DNA of 64,000 nucleotides, from NCBI RefSeq assembly GCF_000340215.1, contig NW_006921547.1, forward strand, positions 654,140 to 718,139, written 5' to 3'. This document shows, one piece after another, positions 24,923-35,967 of this stretch. The position numbers and the translations under genes are program-made. Under the pieces are notes generated by a model. It made no database searches and was not told the DNA's origin. It was given only the letters and a program-made list of their open reading frames with translations. How positions within the stretch are numbered: the first letter of the stretch is position 1; every line of letters begins with the position of its first letter. Source of the DNA: Pseudocercospora fijiensis CIRAD86 (lineage: Eukaryota; Ascomycota; Dothideomycetes; Mycosphaerellales; Mycosphaerellaceae).

Positions 24923-25510
24923 CTATACCTCGTAGGCTTAGGTTTAGCTTAAAACCTAGGTAGGCCTAAGGCTTATATTCGATCGTTCGGATCTTCTACG
25001 GAGGGGCAACCTCCGGGTTAATTCTACCTAGTTAAGTAAAGTTATATACTAATACGGCTTCGCGGTTATATAGAAGCTCGTATAGTAGGTTAAGCTTACG
25101 ATCCGAAAGCTCTATACTAGGTTTAATCTTCGTAAGCCTCTCCTCTATTAGCCTTAACCCTCTAGGGATAGTAGAGAACTTTTTAGTAATATATCTCTAG
25201 TCGTACGGACTATCCCTAGGTAGTAGTATCGTCTCCTAATTAAGGCACTTTTATCGCTAGTTAGGATTTCCGCTAGGATTAGACCTATTAGTAATATATA
25301 CGCTACCCTTTATAGGCTTAATCTTATTAGCTACCCTCTTATATAGGGTATACGTACGACTCGCTCGTAAAATCGGAGCCCTCTCTCTTTAACGCTAGGC
25401 CTAGAGATTAGCGTAATAAAACAGCGTATAAACTTTATTAGAAGTCTCCTTAAGTCGGAAGGTATATAACTAGTAATCCTAATTTATAATACTGCCGAAA
25501 ATATTAGATT
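24923..25510 (-). pseudogene. Element E reverse transcriptase, N-terminal part
   Basis: Minus-strand translation includes a DRKLNLLYELLYNREAVLVY segment near 25050-25110, then GRINPEVAPP and KIRTIEYKP, which matches the region preceding the RT palm in element A (LPKELDLFYEMLYNREKALT, near 16030-16110). The sequence continues into 2961-3656 once element A is set aside. Frames are broken at Gln/Trp positions. Confidence 0.83.
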
Positions 25511-25539
25511 CGTAATAATACCCCTAGGGTAGTATTACG
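25511..25539. repeat. Palindrome between element E ORF1 and pol
   Basis: A 29-bp inverted repeat CGTAATAATACCCCTAGGG and complement. It lies between the gag-protease frame and the RT frame, the same position as motif 2 in element A. Confidence 0.8.
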
Positions 25540-26760
25540 CTCGCGCTCTAATTAGTTAGTTCGTTTTTAGGTAGATCGGAGGTAGCATTTACCTCCGGCG
25601 ACGATATATACGGTAGTATTATTACTAATACTTATATACTAGGTAGTTGTTATATTATTATACTCGCTATCGCCTCGAGTATCCTCCTTCTTAGTATAGA
25701 ATCTAGAAACTTGCCTAAGTATATAGTTCGGCGTACTTCTAGATATAACCTATTTAAGCTATACTAATTTCTAGACCCTTAGTCGTTCGGTTTGCAAACT
25801 ATATAACGTATATAGTTAAGTTCTTTACCGGTACCCCTCCGGTTTAGTTCCGGTTTAGTTTTTTACCCCGCTACTCTAAGCTAGTTTCCGAGAAAGTCTA
25901 ACTAAACTACGACGATATACGACGATATAAGACGATATACGACGCCCTCGGATCGGGTCTAGGGGCCCTATGTTATATACGCTATACGATTATATCTATA
26001 TTCCGGGCTCTTTAGACGTATTTTAGGTTAGGTTTTTATCCGTAGCCGGTACGTAGCCGGCAAAATAGTCCGTATACCCGTTCCTTAGTAAACTAAACTA
26101 AACTAAACTAGAATTTCGGCTAAGCAAACTAAACCTAACTAACCCGAACTACTACGGGGTCTACTAATTTCTAGCGTAGATTGTCGGTCTTATAACCGCG
26201 CCCTAGAGTTTCCTAAATCCCGTTATAAGGTAGTAAGAATATCCTCGTAGGTCCTATAGCTAGTATTGCTAATATAACTAGTTAAAACAATCCGGTTGCC
26301 CTTCTAGTTAGCGATAGTTCCCTCCTAGGAGCTATTATCGTAGTTACGCTAGACGCCTCGGACTATACGAGACTATAGTTAACCTAGACTAATTAGTATA
26401 TTTAGGTTAGCGGCAATCTTTAAGGTAAAGGCAAAGCATATACCTAAGGCATCTACTATAATATTATAGTAGGTATCTACTAGTATAACCTCCCTATTTA
26501 CTCCCTATATACTAAGGGAGACGTCTCTATTTATTAGTAGCTTAAGCTATTTAGCTTAAAGCTTACTTATAATAAGTAACTCCGAACTATTATTAAGTAT
26601 TGCTACCTTCTTCTAACTATAGCTCTTATTAGTAACCTTAATATAGATAGCGGGAACTACGGCAAAGGAACGGGTAACTACTAAAAGGTCTATATTATTA
26701 GGGATAGAGTATAGTTCCTTAGGTTAAGGAGGTACTACTCGACTAATTTATTAGCTAGTA
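25540..26760 (-). pseudogene. Element E protease region, split by a hAT element
   Basis: In two pieces, 25540-25771 and 26172-26760. The upstream piece reads on the minus strand as an aspartyl-protease-like domain: KVAILNNSSELLIISKL near 26590 (an active form would have Asp-Ser/Asp-Gly where Asn-Asn-Ser is read), LINRDVSLSI and VILVDTYYNIIVDALGI. This is the usual C-terminal domain of gag-type ORFs in fungal gypsy elements. Several stops interrupt it. Confidence 0.7.
25772..26163. mobile_element. Short non-autonomous hAT element (copy 1)
   Basis: 392 bp with terminal inverted repeats TAGACCC...GGGGTCTA and a perfect 8-bp target duplication CTAATTTC at 25764-25771 and 26164-26171, the hAT hallmark. 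Inside the ends are runs of AAACTAAACT-like sequence and a pair of TAGCCGG motifs near 26043-26063. It shares its ends with the large hAT element starting at 33572 and with the copy at 54432-54979. It has no coding capacity and presumably moved with the transposase of an autonomous relative. Confidence 0.92.
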
Positions 26761-29228
26761 AATCAGATAGCCTTAACTAAAACTAAAACAGGTTCTAAGG
26801 AATTATTACCTCGGCCTAGCTCCTTAACCTCCTCCTCGTTAGTATTATCGATACCCTCTTATTTCTAAAGGATTATCGATTTATCTTCTACTAGTCCTAT
26901 AATACCTAAAAATTTAGGAAGAAACTATAGAGAGGAGATATTAATATAGTCTTCTCGTCCCTATTTTCCTCGGAAGGGGGCGAGGTCTTTTATAAAGATA
27001 GTATCCTTAGGGATTCGGCTCTAGAATAGGTTAGTAGGCAAACCGTACGCTAGTAGGTCTCCTATAGATATATTAGACCTAAGGTCTAGGAACTATAAAG
27101 CCTAGAAAAGAGCGCTCGCCTTTATATCGTAAGAATCGGTATAGCTAGTACTATACTTCTTTATATACCTATTAAAGCGAAAGCTCTTTAAGTCGGCTAA
27201 CTTCCGCTTATAGGCTAGTAGGTTAGCTAGGCCTAGGTAACTACTAATATCGGTAGTATTATCCTCTATATCGACCTCTAGTGTCTCTAGTATCTCTAGA
27301 ATAGCTGAGCTCCTAGTAGATATAGTATTAGCTCGGGTAGCTCGGTCTTTAGCTATCTAGAGAGTCTTAGTCTTAGTAGTAAACTCTCGCTATTATTTAG
27401 CCTTATCGGTAGCCCTGTTCCTAAGTATCCTAGTAGGGGCTACTATACTAGGGCGAGTAGGATTCTACGGGCCCTTACCCTTACTTTAGGACTAGGTTTA
27501 GGACCTTATAGTAGCGTAGGCACCTATACTATTATTAGTAATTGCGTAAACGTTAGCGACTAAGTCCTAGTCCTAAGAAACAAAGTTAACCTTAACGGCC
27601 TTAGTAGTACTATTACTACTTCGCTCCTCGACCTACTTTGCCCTAACCTTCTAAGTCTCTCGTTTAGTAATAGCGGCGAGGGTACTATTTCTAGTCTACT
27701 CGAACTCGATCTTGCCGCTATATTTCTTCCCTAGAAGGGTCCTAAGTTACGGTAGCTTTAGTACCCTACGATCCTATTTAAAGTCGATCTTATCGCCGGT
27801 ATCGGTATAATAGAACCGGCTATTTACTTATATAACGAGCTTCCTATTAAGAAGCTCTTTCTAGATAGGATAGTCCGATTAGATATATTTAAACCGCCGT
27901 ATATCTAGTACTTGCTATCTAAGTTAGAATAGATCTTTCGTATAGCGTAGATATTTACTAAAGGGGCTTTAGGATAGTTAGGGTTAGGGAACTAGTAGAC
28001 TAGTAGTACCTCTCTTAGTATACTAGTATTAATAACCTCCCTAACTCGCTATAATACTTTCGTATTAAGGTTAAGCTAGGCTAGGGCTTTAGCTAAGTCT
28101 ACTACCTCCTAAGAGGGTTTAGTAATAGTAGGAATTATAGGCTTAGGACTACTTTACGATTTAGGAAGGAGCTTAGGTCCTTTAGTAATTCTTAAGGAAT
28201 CGCTTCTAACCTATACTAGGTTGTTCCTATTTTCGCTATAAATAAACTTTCTCGTATTAGCGGGGCTATTAATATCGGCCTTAATATACTCTAGGACCTC
28301 TATATACTTCCTAAAGCTCTTAGGGTCGGCCTCGCAAGGCTTATAGCGACGGAAGATACGCTAAGCTATAGGCTATAGTAACTCCTAAAGGAGTAGCCTC
28401 GTTATTTAGGAATTCTCGAGGTCCTACTAGTTAATACTATCTACTAACTTTACAAATTAGCGGATATACTCCTTTAGGTCGTTATTCTTAGTACGCCTTA
28501 TTAAATAGAGGGCCCTAAGCTACGCGCGACTACCTTTAATATAACGGCTATCGCGTTCCTAATACTCCCTTAGAAAGGCTTACTTAAAGGTCTCCTAGTC
28601 GGTATTAGACTTATTATCTATTTCTAGGTAGCTAACTAGGGTTCTAAGGGTTCGGTAAAGCTTAGTAATAGTAGTCCTTATAACGGACTAGATCTTATAC
28701 TAGGCGGACTTACTATTAAGCTCGTACTCGACTAAGGCGTTCTTAAAGCGCTCTATATATACTATAGCGTTCTACCCTTCGAATACGGACTTAATATTAA
28801 GCTCGTACTCGACTAAGGCATTCTTAAAGCGCTCTATATATACTATAGCGTTCTACCCTTCGAATAAGGGGTTTCTACCGCTTCCTAGCTCTAGTTAGCG
28901 GCGCCTATTCTAATAGAGAAACTTATACTACTTCTTAATTATCTTTATAATAACATTATAGAGTGCCTCTAGCGTAGAAGGCTTAATAGCCTCTCCTAGG
29001 TTAATAGCGCTTATAATTACTAGTCGTCGCCTAATTTCCTTATTAATAGGATTAGGGAGGTATCGGAGGTAGAGGATTCCGCTAATTCGTAATACTCGTC
29101 TTCGCTTAAGCTTATTCGGTTGTTATAAAATAGTTAAAATAAAATACTATAAGAAAAAGTTTTTAGTATAGTTAGTAGGGTTGTTTCGATATTGCTATAC
29201 GAGAAGGTAGTATACTAGGCTATTTTCC
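26761..29228 (-). pseudogene. Element E gag (decayed)
   Basis: Minus-strand translation is readable from about 29090 down to 27300 when stops are taken as Gln/Trp. A helical capsid-like region includes INLGEAIKPSTLEALYNVII near 28950 and TITKLYRTLRTLVSYLEID near 28620-28680. It contains an in-frame 81-bp tandem duplication at 28705-28866. Between about 26760 and 27300 the frame is poorly readable. No intact zinc knuckle was identified. Confidence 0.68.
28705..28866 (-). repeat. 81-bp tandem duplication inside element E gag
   Basis: Two adjacent 81-bp copies, a multiple of three, so 27 codons are duplicated in frame (each copy encodes NAIVYIERFKNALVEYELN). The copies differ at only a few bases, all transitions or near the junction, so the duplication is much younger than the element or was kept similar. 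Confidence 0.9.
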
Positions 29229-29257
29229 CCTAATAATACCCCTAGGGTAGTATTAGG
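29229..29257. repeat. Palindrome upstream of element E gag
   Basis: Inverted repeat CCTAATAATACCCCTAGGG and complement, upstream of the gag frame on the minus strand. Third member of the set in element E. Confidence 0.8.
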
Positions 29258-29980
29258 ATTTAGCCTTCTAGTAGTCGCCTAGATACTACTAGGAGCTTAA
29301 CTTAGTAATTTTTAAAAAAGAGCCGCTCGGAGAAAGGGACTTTAGCCTCGACTTACTCCTAGATCCTAGAGACTAGTTCCCTCGCTAACTATTATTATCT
29401 CCTTTAGCTAGGCGGGGGGGGGAGGGGCCTTCTTTTCCTAGTAGAAGGCTAAGTACTATCTAAGCGAGGCTACAAATCGGGGAGCATTCTACCTAATTAA
29501 TAGGGACTCTCTAGTTATCTAATCTACTATTTAGAAGTTACTATCTATCGATAGTCCTAGCGGGACCCGGTAAGGTTAATAGGTAATTAATCTATCTCCT
29601 CTTTAGACTACTAGTCTGCGTTACTATCTTATAACCGGGCCGGTAGGCGGTAGCTTATTTCGAGTAAGCGGTACTAAATAGGTCTTCGACCCGGAGCCGA
29701 GTCCTTAATAACTACCTATACTCGCAGACTAGTCCCTAAGCTATAATAGTCCTAAGGGTTTATAGCTTTTTAGGATTAAAGAGATACCCTCGTAAAGAGG
29801 GTCTTCGCTTGTCGTAATAGCCCCTTTAAGATACTTCTATATCGTCCGTATCGTAGGCTCTTATCGTACCCTCGCGTTAGTTATAGCTATTCGTACCCTA
29901 AGACTACCTTTAATATACCTATACCTATTAGATATAAAGAGATAGCCCTACCTTCGGCTCTAATAAAGGACGGCAATTAA
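29258..29980. other. Region with no recognised gene, probable element E 5' end
   Basis: No coding sequence recognised. It contains a run of nine G residues near 29412 and probably includes the 5' untranslated region or LTR of element E, but I could not find its partner because the other end lies outside the window. Confidence 0.4.

Positions 29981-30070
<90 letters not shown>
29981..30070 (+). repeat. (TAC)n microsatellite
   Basis: Thirty uninterrupted TAC units. The valine-repeat frame it opens on the minus strand is an artefact of the repeat. Confidence 0.98.
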
Positions 30071-30318
30071 CAGTAATAGTATAGGTAATCGAGGGTAATA
30101 TAACCTATAACAATATAGGCAGCTGTATTTAGCAAGATAGGATAGCAAATATATCGCTTAGGCTAGTAACTAGAGCCCTATAATATAGGCACTATAGCGG
30201 TATAATATAAATAGTATACTATACGAGATTTATAATCTATCTATACTATAGAAGGAGGCCTCTTTTATAGGCTTAATCCCTAGCCTATAGGTATAGGGCC
30301 GGTTACTAGCTAATACTA
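30071..30318. other. Spacer, nothing recognised
   Basis: TA-rich sequence between the microsatellite and the truncated gypsy element. No gene or repeat of another element was recognised. Confidence 0.5.
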
Positions 30319-33000
30319 TATAGACGATATCTTAATCTATAGTAAAATAAAAGCGGAGTACTATAAGTATATAAAAAGGATACTTTAGAAACTCGAGGAA
30401 GCTAGCCTATATATCGATATTAATAAATATGAATTTTTTAAGTTAAAAGGAAAGTTCCTAGGCCTTATCGTATCTTTAGAAGGTATCCGAATAGATTCCG
30501 GTAAAATCGATACTATTATAAACTAGGGAGTACTACGAAATATAGAACAAGTCTAAGGGTTTCCCGGTTCCGCTAACTTCTACTAGAGATTTATTTAAAA
30601 CTTTAGCGGAATCGCCCGTCCTTTTATAGCGCTTACGCGGAAAGATGTTAACTTAAAGTAGACTCCGGCCTATTAAGAAGGCTTCGACTAGGTAGAATAA
30701 AGGTTAACGACCGTACCGATCCTATAGTACTTTAACTTTAATAAAGAAATACGTCAAGAAACAAATACTCCCGATAGTATAATAGGCGACGTTCTTTATT
30801 AAAGAGGAACTCTAGTATATAGGTAGCTACCCGTAGCCTATCTTTCTAAGAAAATATCTCCTACCGAGTATAACTATAATATCTACGATAACGAACTCTT
30901 AGCTATTATTAAGGCCTTCGAAGAATAGCGCCTAGAGCTCGAAGGTTCTAAATCGCTAATCTAAGTTAGCTTAGATTATAAAAATCTTATATACTTTCTA
31001 AAAAGTAAACTCCCTAGCCGTAGGTTAGTACGCTAAAGTAAGTGTTTTTTCCGGTTTAACTTTATCATTTAATATATATTCGGTAAAGCAAACTCCTAAG
31101 GCGACGTACTTACGAGACATTATAGAGATATCCTCTTAGATCGGGGCCCGTACCGCGAAGAATAGTCTACCCTTAAAGATTATAACCTTAGCTAAGAGCT
31201 ATACGAGCTCCTCGGAGATAAATCTACTAGCCCCGGATCTCTTATAACCTCCTTCGTTCTAATAGCCGCTCCTATCTTTCTAAGAGAAGACGATAGCTCG
31301 GATAACGAAGATACGAGCTCTAAAAGCTCGGATAGTAACTAGGAAAGCTAGGAGGAAGTATAGGACCTTCCCGAGCCTACCTAGCCTAAGTAGTAGCTAA
31401 TAAACGGTATATACTAAAGACGCTTTCGCTAAGGGCCTAATCTATACCCTAATAAAGAGAGAACGGCTATACGAGAATGTTTTACTCTTAGAATACAATC
31501 TCTATAGAACTCTATCCTAAGCGCCCTATATAACCTTAAGAAATACCCTCTACGTCCCGTACTTCGAAGATCTACGCGACTAGATTATAAGTTCAGCTTA
31601 CGACCCTCTCGGAATAGCTGTCCTAGCCGAGCTAGGATACTATTATAGCTTTATAAGTAGTACTACTAGCCCGACCTATATCGAGATATCGACCGATTCG
31701 TTAAAAACTACGTAGTCTACTATAGAGTAAAGATAGATACGCGTAAGCCCTAAGGATTACTAAAGCCTCTAGAAATTCCTACGCGACCGTAGTAGTATGT
31801 TATAACAGATTTTATTATAAGCCTACTAAAAGGTTTCGATATTAATAGCCTCTAGTTTTAAAATATACTAGTCGTTATTTGCCGCCTTACTAAGCGTAAG
31901 AAGGTATTAATCGCCCGTAGTCTAAATATAAAGAATACGGCTTAGTTCTTCTACTAGAACGTATAGAAAGATATAGGCCTACCTAAATTAAGTATATCTA
32001 ATCGTAGCCCGAATTTCGGTATCCGCTTTTTAAAGCGCCTCTATAAGCGACTGAAAAGCTAAGTATACCTTTTAACGGCTTACTACCTCTTTTTTAACGA
32101 GTAAACGGAACGTACTAACTCTTAGATTAAATAGATTATTATATATTTTAATAATTACTATTAAAATACCTAGCTAAGATCGACGCCTTCTATTAAATAT
32201 ACTATAAATAGTTAGGCATTAGCTATAACTTAAAGTACGCCTTTCTACGCTTTAACTAGTTATTATTCCCGAACCGGTATAGAACTAGTAGAGATTAACC
32301 CGCTTCTACTAGTAAACGACCTAGAAAGAGATACTAATAGCTTCGCTCTTTAGATAGGTTAGACCGATTAAGAGCTATAGGACGAAACAAGGTATTCTTA
32401 GGAACTATACGAGTACTACGCTAATTAGCGTAGACGCGCCGCGCTAGATTACTAAGTCGGACATTACGTCTATATCGACTTATAGTATACTAGAACTAAC
32501 CGACATTCGAAAAAACTTAACTAGAAAAACGTAGGACCTTTCCGAATTATAAGGAAAGTCGGTACGTATATATACGAGTTAGACCTCGCCGAAAGAATTA
32601 ATATTTACCCGCTAAAGTACGATATTAACCTAGGGACCGCCGGAGAAATTATAGATCCCGAAAACATCCCGCTAATTCCGGAAGCTACTAAGGCTACTAA
32701 TTAGGCTAAAGATAAGCCGGAGTCTACTTTAGATATAGTACGAGCAATTATCGGGTATAGTATTAGTAATAGGAACTTTAGTAATCTAAACCCTTCTAGA
32801 TAATAGGGAGGAATATAGTAGAAGGGGTACTTAGGCAAAGATACTATCTAGGAATCCCTGTATTATATTATCTTTAGTCGCGAAGTAATGAAAGCTCTCC
32901 TACGAGACTATACCGACTATTTAACTATAGAGTTAGCTATTCCGGAGTACTTCCTCCGAGAAGTATACGAATAGAATTTAGAATAAGGTCTACGACCCGA
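30319..33000 (+). pseudogene. Family D pol fragment: RT end, RNase H, integrase
   Basis: Domains in order: RT end with YIDD and KFLGLIVSLEGIRIDSGKID (30325-30510); RNase H to about 31080; a linker; integrase around 31880-32250 with NTA-stop-FFY and GLPKLSISNRSPNFGIRFLK followed by LLTAYY (family L-S-T-A-Y-H-P-Q-T-D-G-Q-T-E-R; its QTDG part is replaced here); then a C-terminal region near 32480-32900 with VGPFRIIRKVGTYIYELDL and a chromodomain-like KGYLGKDTI. It retains both Asp of YIDD but has many stops elsewhere. Confidence 0.82.
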
Positions 33001-33377
33001 ACTAGGGTAAGAATACTAGTACCTATTATATATAGAGCTCCTTTAACGTTATAGGAACTCCGCGTAAAGCGTAGAAGGGGCTACTATTATAGTAGCTACC
33101 TAGGATATATCGATAAGTATTATAGACTAGCCGCTATACTATAAGGTAATATTAGATTTAGGTATATTAGCGGTAGGGCCCTCTAGCGAAATAGATCGCC
33201 TAGTTAGCCTCCTATCTAGCCGCATAGTATAATATCTTTAAGACTCCCGTAGAGGCCGTATATAGTAGATTAATACGTTATATCTTAATTTACAAACGAC
33301 GGAACGGTCCCGATCTACGCTTACGCGCGTACAAACGATAGCAAGTAAGATAGATAGAGCTATATAATAGATCCGAG
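33001..33377 (+). other. Family D 3' untranslated region
   Basis: Decayed pol end and untranslated sequence before the LTR. It aligns with the region following the left LTR at about 56260-56500 in the complete copy (reverse orientation). No separate gene. Confidence 0.6.
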
Positions 33378-33571
33378 TAGTAGGAAGGAGCCGGAGGATA
33401 TAGAAGAGTTAGGAGAAATATATTTATATAAGAGCGGTTAAACGAGTTCTCGCGCGCGCTCGTATATAGCGTATAGGGAAGGACCTAAAGATAGAGGTTT
33501 ACTAAGAAGTAAGTAAGTAAAATATATATACCTACGCTTACGCGACGGACGCGTCCGACGCTTATAATACG
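33378..33571 (+). repeat. Family D 3' LTR, truncated by hAT insertion
   Basis: Starts TAGTAGGAAGGAGCCGG and matches, in reverse complement, the LTRs at 55859-56253 and 61866-62257 for about half their length. The remaining half is not found after the hAT right end at 50094. Confidence 0.85.
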
Positions 33572-33700
33572 TAGACCCCGTAGTAGTTCGGGTTGGTTTA
33601 GTTTGGTTTACTAAGCCGAAGATCTAGTTTAGTTTAGGTTAGTTTACTAAGCAACTATAGGAGTATATAGTTCAAACTATACAATTTATCGGTTTCTAAG
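33572..33700. repeat. Left terminal inverted repeat of the large hAT
   Basis: Begins TAGACCCCGTAGTAGTTCGG and continues with repeats of GGTTTAGTTT. The first 15 or so bases are the inverse of 50077-50094. The GTTTAGTTT-rich subterminal stretch is shared with both short hAT copies. Confidence 0.85.
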
Positions 33701-34788
33701 AAGTATAAGAATGTCTACGTAACTCGAAGCAAGCCCTTTATAAGATACGTAGCTAGTATTTTTTAGTTATAGGAAGGTACTTATATAACCCTAAATCTAT
33801 AGACAATTAGCTAAGGGCACTAACTAATTAAAAGCATATATATATACAAGCTATTATAGTTTAGTTTAGAAACTATACTTATTAAGTATAAATTTTATCC
33901 TTTCGCTCGCTATTTAATTCTCTAACTGCTCGGTAGAATGTTATTATCTAGATCTAGGTAGAACTTATCGATTTCCCTAGAAGCCCTCCTTAAGAAGTTC
34001 TAACACTTTCCTACTAAACTATTCTCTAATATTAAGTACTAGGATAGCTCCTCCCTCGGTATCGGTATAGTATATAAAAGAGCTATAAAGTAGCTCTATA
34101 TAACGTTCTACTAGTTACTCGCTATACTAAGGCCGAATACTAGTTCGTTCCTTAGAACTCTTAGTTATTTAGGAGATATAAAGGGTAGGGCAGGCAGTAA
34201 CTTCGTATTATATAAAGAGGTAGAGGCTGCTATAGAGGAGTCCTTTAACCTATAGAAGATAGTAAAAGATATAGAGGTAGCTATAGGTCTAGGTACCTAG
34301 TTGAATTTCTAGTAGGTAGAGTATAAGGATATTTAGAGGGAGTATTAGGTAGAGTTACGAAGGTAGGTATATAATATAGTCTAGAAAACAGGGATAATAC
34401 TAAAATAGGGATAATGCCTATAACTATAAGTATTAGGCTCTTTAACCTTCCTTATTTTTCCCTATTTTCTTTTTATAAAAATCCAAACTAATACAAATAA
34501 ACCGGAATGTCTATCTTCTTTTAGTTCTTTAAAAAGTCTAGTAGCGTAGCTAGTAGCGTAGCCGGTAGCGTAGCCGGCCTTTTTACTCCTTAGTACTAAC
34601 GGGATCTTCGAAGACTTCTATTCCGTACGGCTAATAAAGTATACTATACTATATATATATACTTAGAGAGTATTTAGAGCGCGGTATATAGCGCGGTATA
34701 ATAGCGGCTTATTTCGTATATAGAAAAGCTTATAGATAATACTACGAATATCCTTCCTACTAGAATCTCTATCCTACCTAGCACTATC
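33701..34788 (-). other. Left subterminal non-coding region of the large hAT
   Basis: No coding frame recognised in about 1.1 kb. At 34536-34577 lies an array of 12-bp units TAGCGTAGCCGG (about three copies), the left-most TAGCCGG cluster of the element. Confidence 0.6.
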
Positions 34789-34889
34789 TTAAATATAGAC
34801 ATTGTAGCCTTTTAGAATCTAATTAAGTGCTTTCAAATCCTTATCTATAATCGTAATACGCTTCGCGTAGATAGCTATAAGGTTAACCG

Positions 34890-34937
34890 CTAAAATAGTA
34901 TTAGTATAGTTCGAAAAGAGGTAGAAGAGAAATATAC
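34890..34937 (-). other. Predicted intron 2 of the H3-like gene
   Basis: 48 bp, minus strand: GTATAT donor, TACTAAT branch site, TTTTAG acceptor. Its removal restores the conserved H3 segment E-x-x-N-L-x-A-I-H-A-K-R. It has no TAGCCGG motif. Confidence 0.88.
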
Positions 34938-35120
34938 ATTCGAAGATACGAACTAGGTAGGCTTCTATAGCCTCTTAAAGGGCGTCTAGCGCGGAGGCTT
35001 AGAAGCGAAGGTCTAGTATATAATACTAGGCAATTTCGCGAATAAGACGTCGGAAAGGAGCTTTACGAAGTAGGAGATTAGAACCCTTCTAATACTTCCG
35101 AATCTTACGGAGGGCTATAG

Positions 35121-35199
35121 CTAAAGAAGGATTAGTAAAAAGATAGTAAGAATGCCGGCTACGCTACCGGCTACGCTGCCGGCTACAAATAGGACTTAC
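35121..35199 (-). other. Predicted intron 1 of the H3-like gene, with TAGCCGG repeats
   Basis: 79 bp, minus strand: GTAAGT donor, TTACTAATC branch site, CTTTAG acceptor. It contains three TAGCCGG copies 12 bp apart. Removal restores G-T-I-A-L-R at the start of the histone fold. Confidence 0.88.
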
Positions 35200-35440
35200 T
35201 TCCTAGGCGCTATCGACGCTTCGTACGATTATTACTACTAGTAGTAGAAGCGCTAGTCGTCGTCTTACGTAGAGCCTTACTCGCGACGCCCTTTCTAGTA
35301 CTAGAGCTAGCGGTAGTAGTAGCAGCCTTCTTACGTTAATAGACTATACTCGTTCTACTATTTCCGGTCTTATTACGACCCGTAGAAGTAGTAGGTCTCT
35401 TCTTACGAGGCGTCGTAACTTAGTTAAGTAGACTCGGTAT

Positions 35441-35967
35441 TATAAAAGTCGTCGAATTAAGGAAACAAGTACGTTACGAAGGTATACGAAGGCGCGCGCG
35501 GAGCGAGGGTATTATAGAGATAGTAGATATAGAGCGTAGAGGTATAGGTATCGATACGAAGGTTAAATATAGCGAGAGAGATAGTATCGCGGTATCGCTA
35601 GGTAATAGAGTAAGCGTTACCTAAGCCTATATTATAGTAACGTTAGAGTAAGGAAAGAAGGTAGGTACGGCTAAAAAAGGGAGGTACGGCAAACTTTAAA
35701 ATATAGCCGGTATATATAGCCGGTATAGTAATAGGCGAAAGCCTCCTTTTAATAAATAGCCGGCGTAATAATAGTATCCTACTATAGTATAGATATTCTT
35801 TAGTAATTCCCTTACTAGCTATAGTAATCTTATAAGTAACCTAGGCCTATTACTAGGAAATATAAGAAATATTAGGTAGGCTATACTAAATAAGCTAGTT
35901 ATTTAGTAGGAAAAGGCCTACTACCGTCTCTATATACCGGCTACGAGTGCCGGCTATCGCTCTAAAT
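35441..35967 (-). other. Spacer between the two H3 genes of the hAT
   Basis: No clear protein. Contains TAGCCGG pairs at 35703-35730 (plus orientation, 13-bp spacing) and 35937-35961 (minus orientation). Confidence 0.55.

Larger units (their letters stand above)
24923..29257 (-). mobile_element. Element E, 5' part
   Basis: The continuation of element E to the right of element A. Read on the minus strand it starts with a palindrome at 29229-29257, then ORF1 (gag and protease), a second palindrome at 25511-25539, then the start of pol, which stops at the element A insertion. A short hAT element sits in the protease region. The outer 5' LTR could not be delimited. Confidence 0.82.
30319..33571 (+). 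mobile_element. Family D gypsy element, 5'-truncated copy
   Basis: Begins abruptly just before the RT active-site motif (YIDDILIYSKIKAEYY near 30325) and runs through RNase H, integrase and a C-terminal region to a partial 3' LTR at 33378-33571. The full relative is at 55859-62257. Gag, protease, the RT N-terminus and the 5' LTR are missing. The LTR is cut by the left end of the large hAT element. Confidence 0.85.
34789..35440 (-). pseudogene. Histone H3-like gene carried by the hAT, two introns
   Basis: Minus-strand gene with exons 35440-35200, 35120-34938 and 34889-34789. Exon lengths of 241, 183 and 98 bases plus the stop give 174 codons exactly. The first about 78 codons form a Lys/Arg/Thr/Ser-rich tail (TTPRKKRPTTSTGRNKTG). 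The first splice joins RLG to give GTIALRKIRKY-Q-KG, aligned to H3 GTVALREIRRYQKS; then NLLLRKAPFRRLIREIA and DLRF-Q-ASALDAL-Q-EAIEAYLV. The second splice restores IFESVNLIAI-H-AKRITI, aligned to H3 LFEDTNLCAIHAKRVTI. Internal stops (Gln codons in H3), His-to-Tyr and a start reading ATA show RIP damage. H3 packages DNA in nucleosomes; why a transposon carries one is unknown. A centromeric-type variant cannot be excluded. Confidence 0.88.

Noticed and set aside
29258..29980. LTR of element E
   Set aside because: Likely region, but no second copy is in the window and no clear TG/CA boundaries were seen, so I did not call it as an LTR.
29960..30148. 62-codon minus-strand frame with a long valine run
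   Set aside because: Pure translation of the (TAC)n microsatellite.
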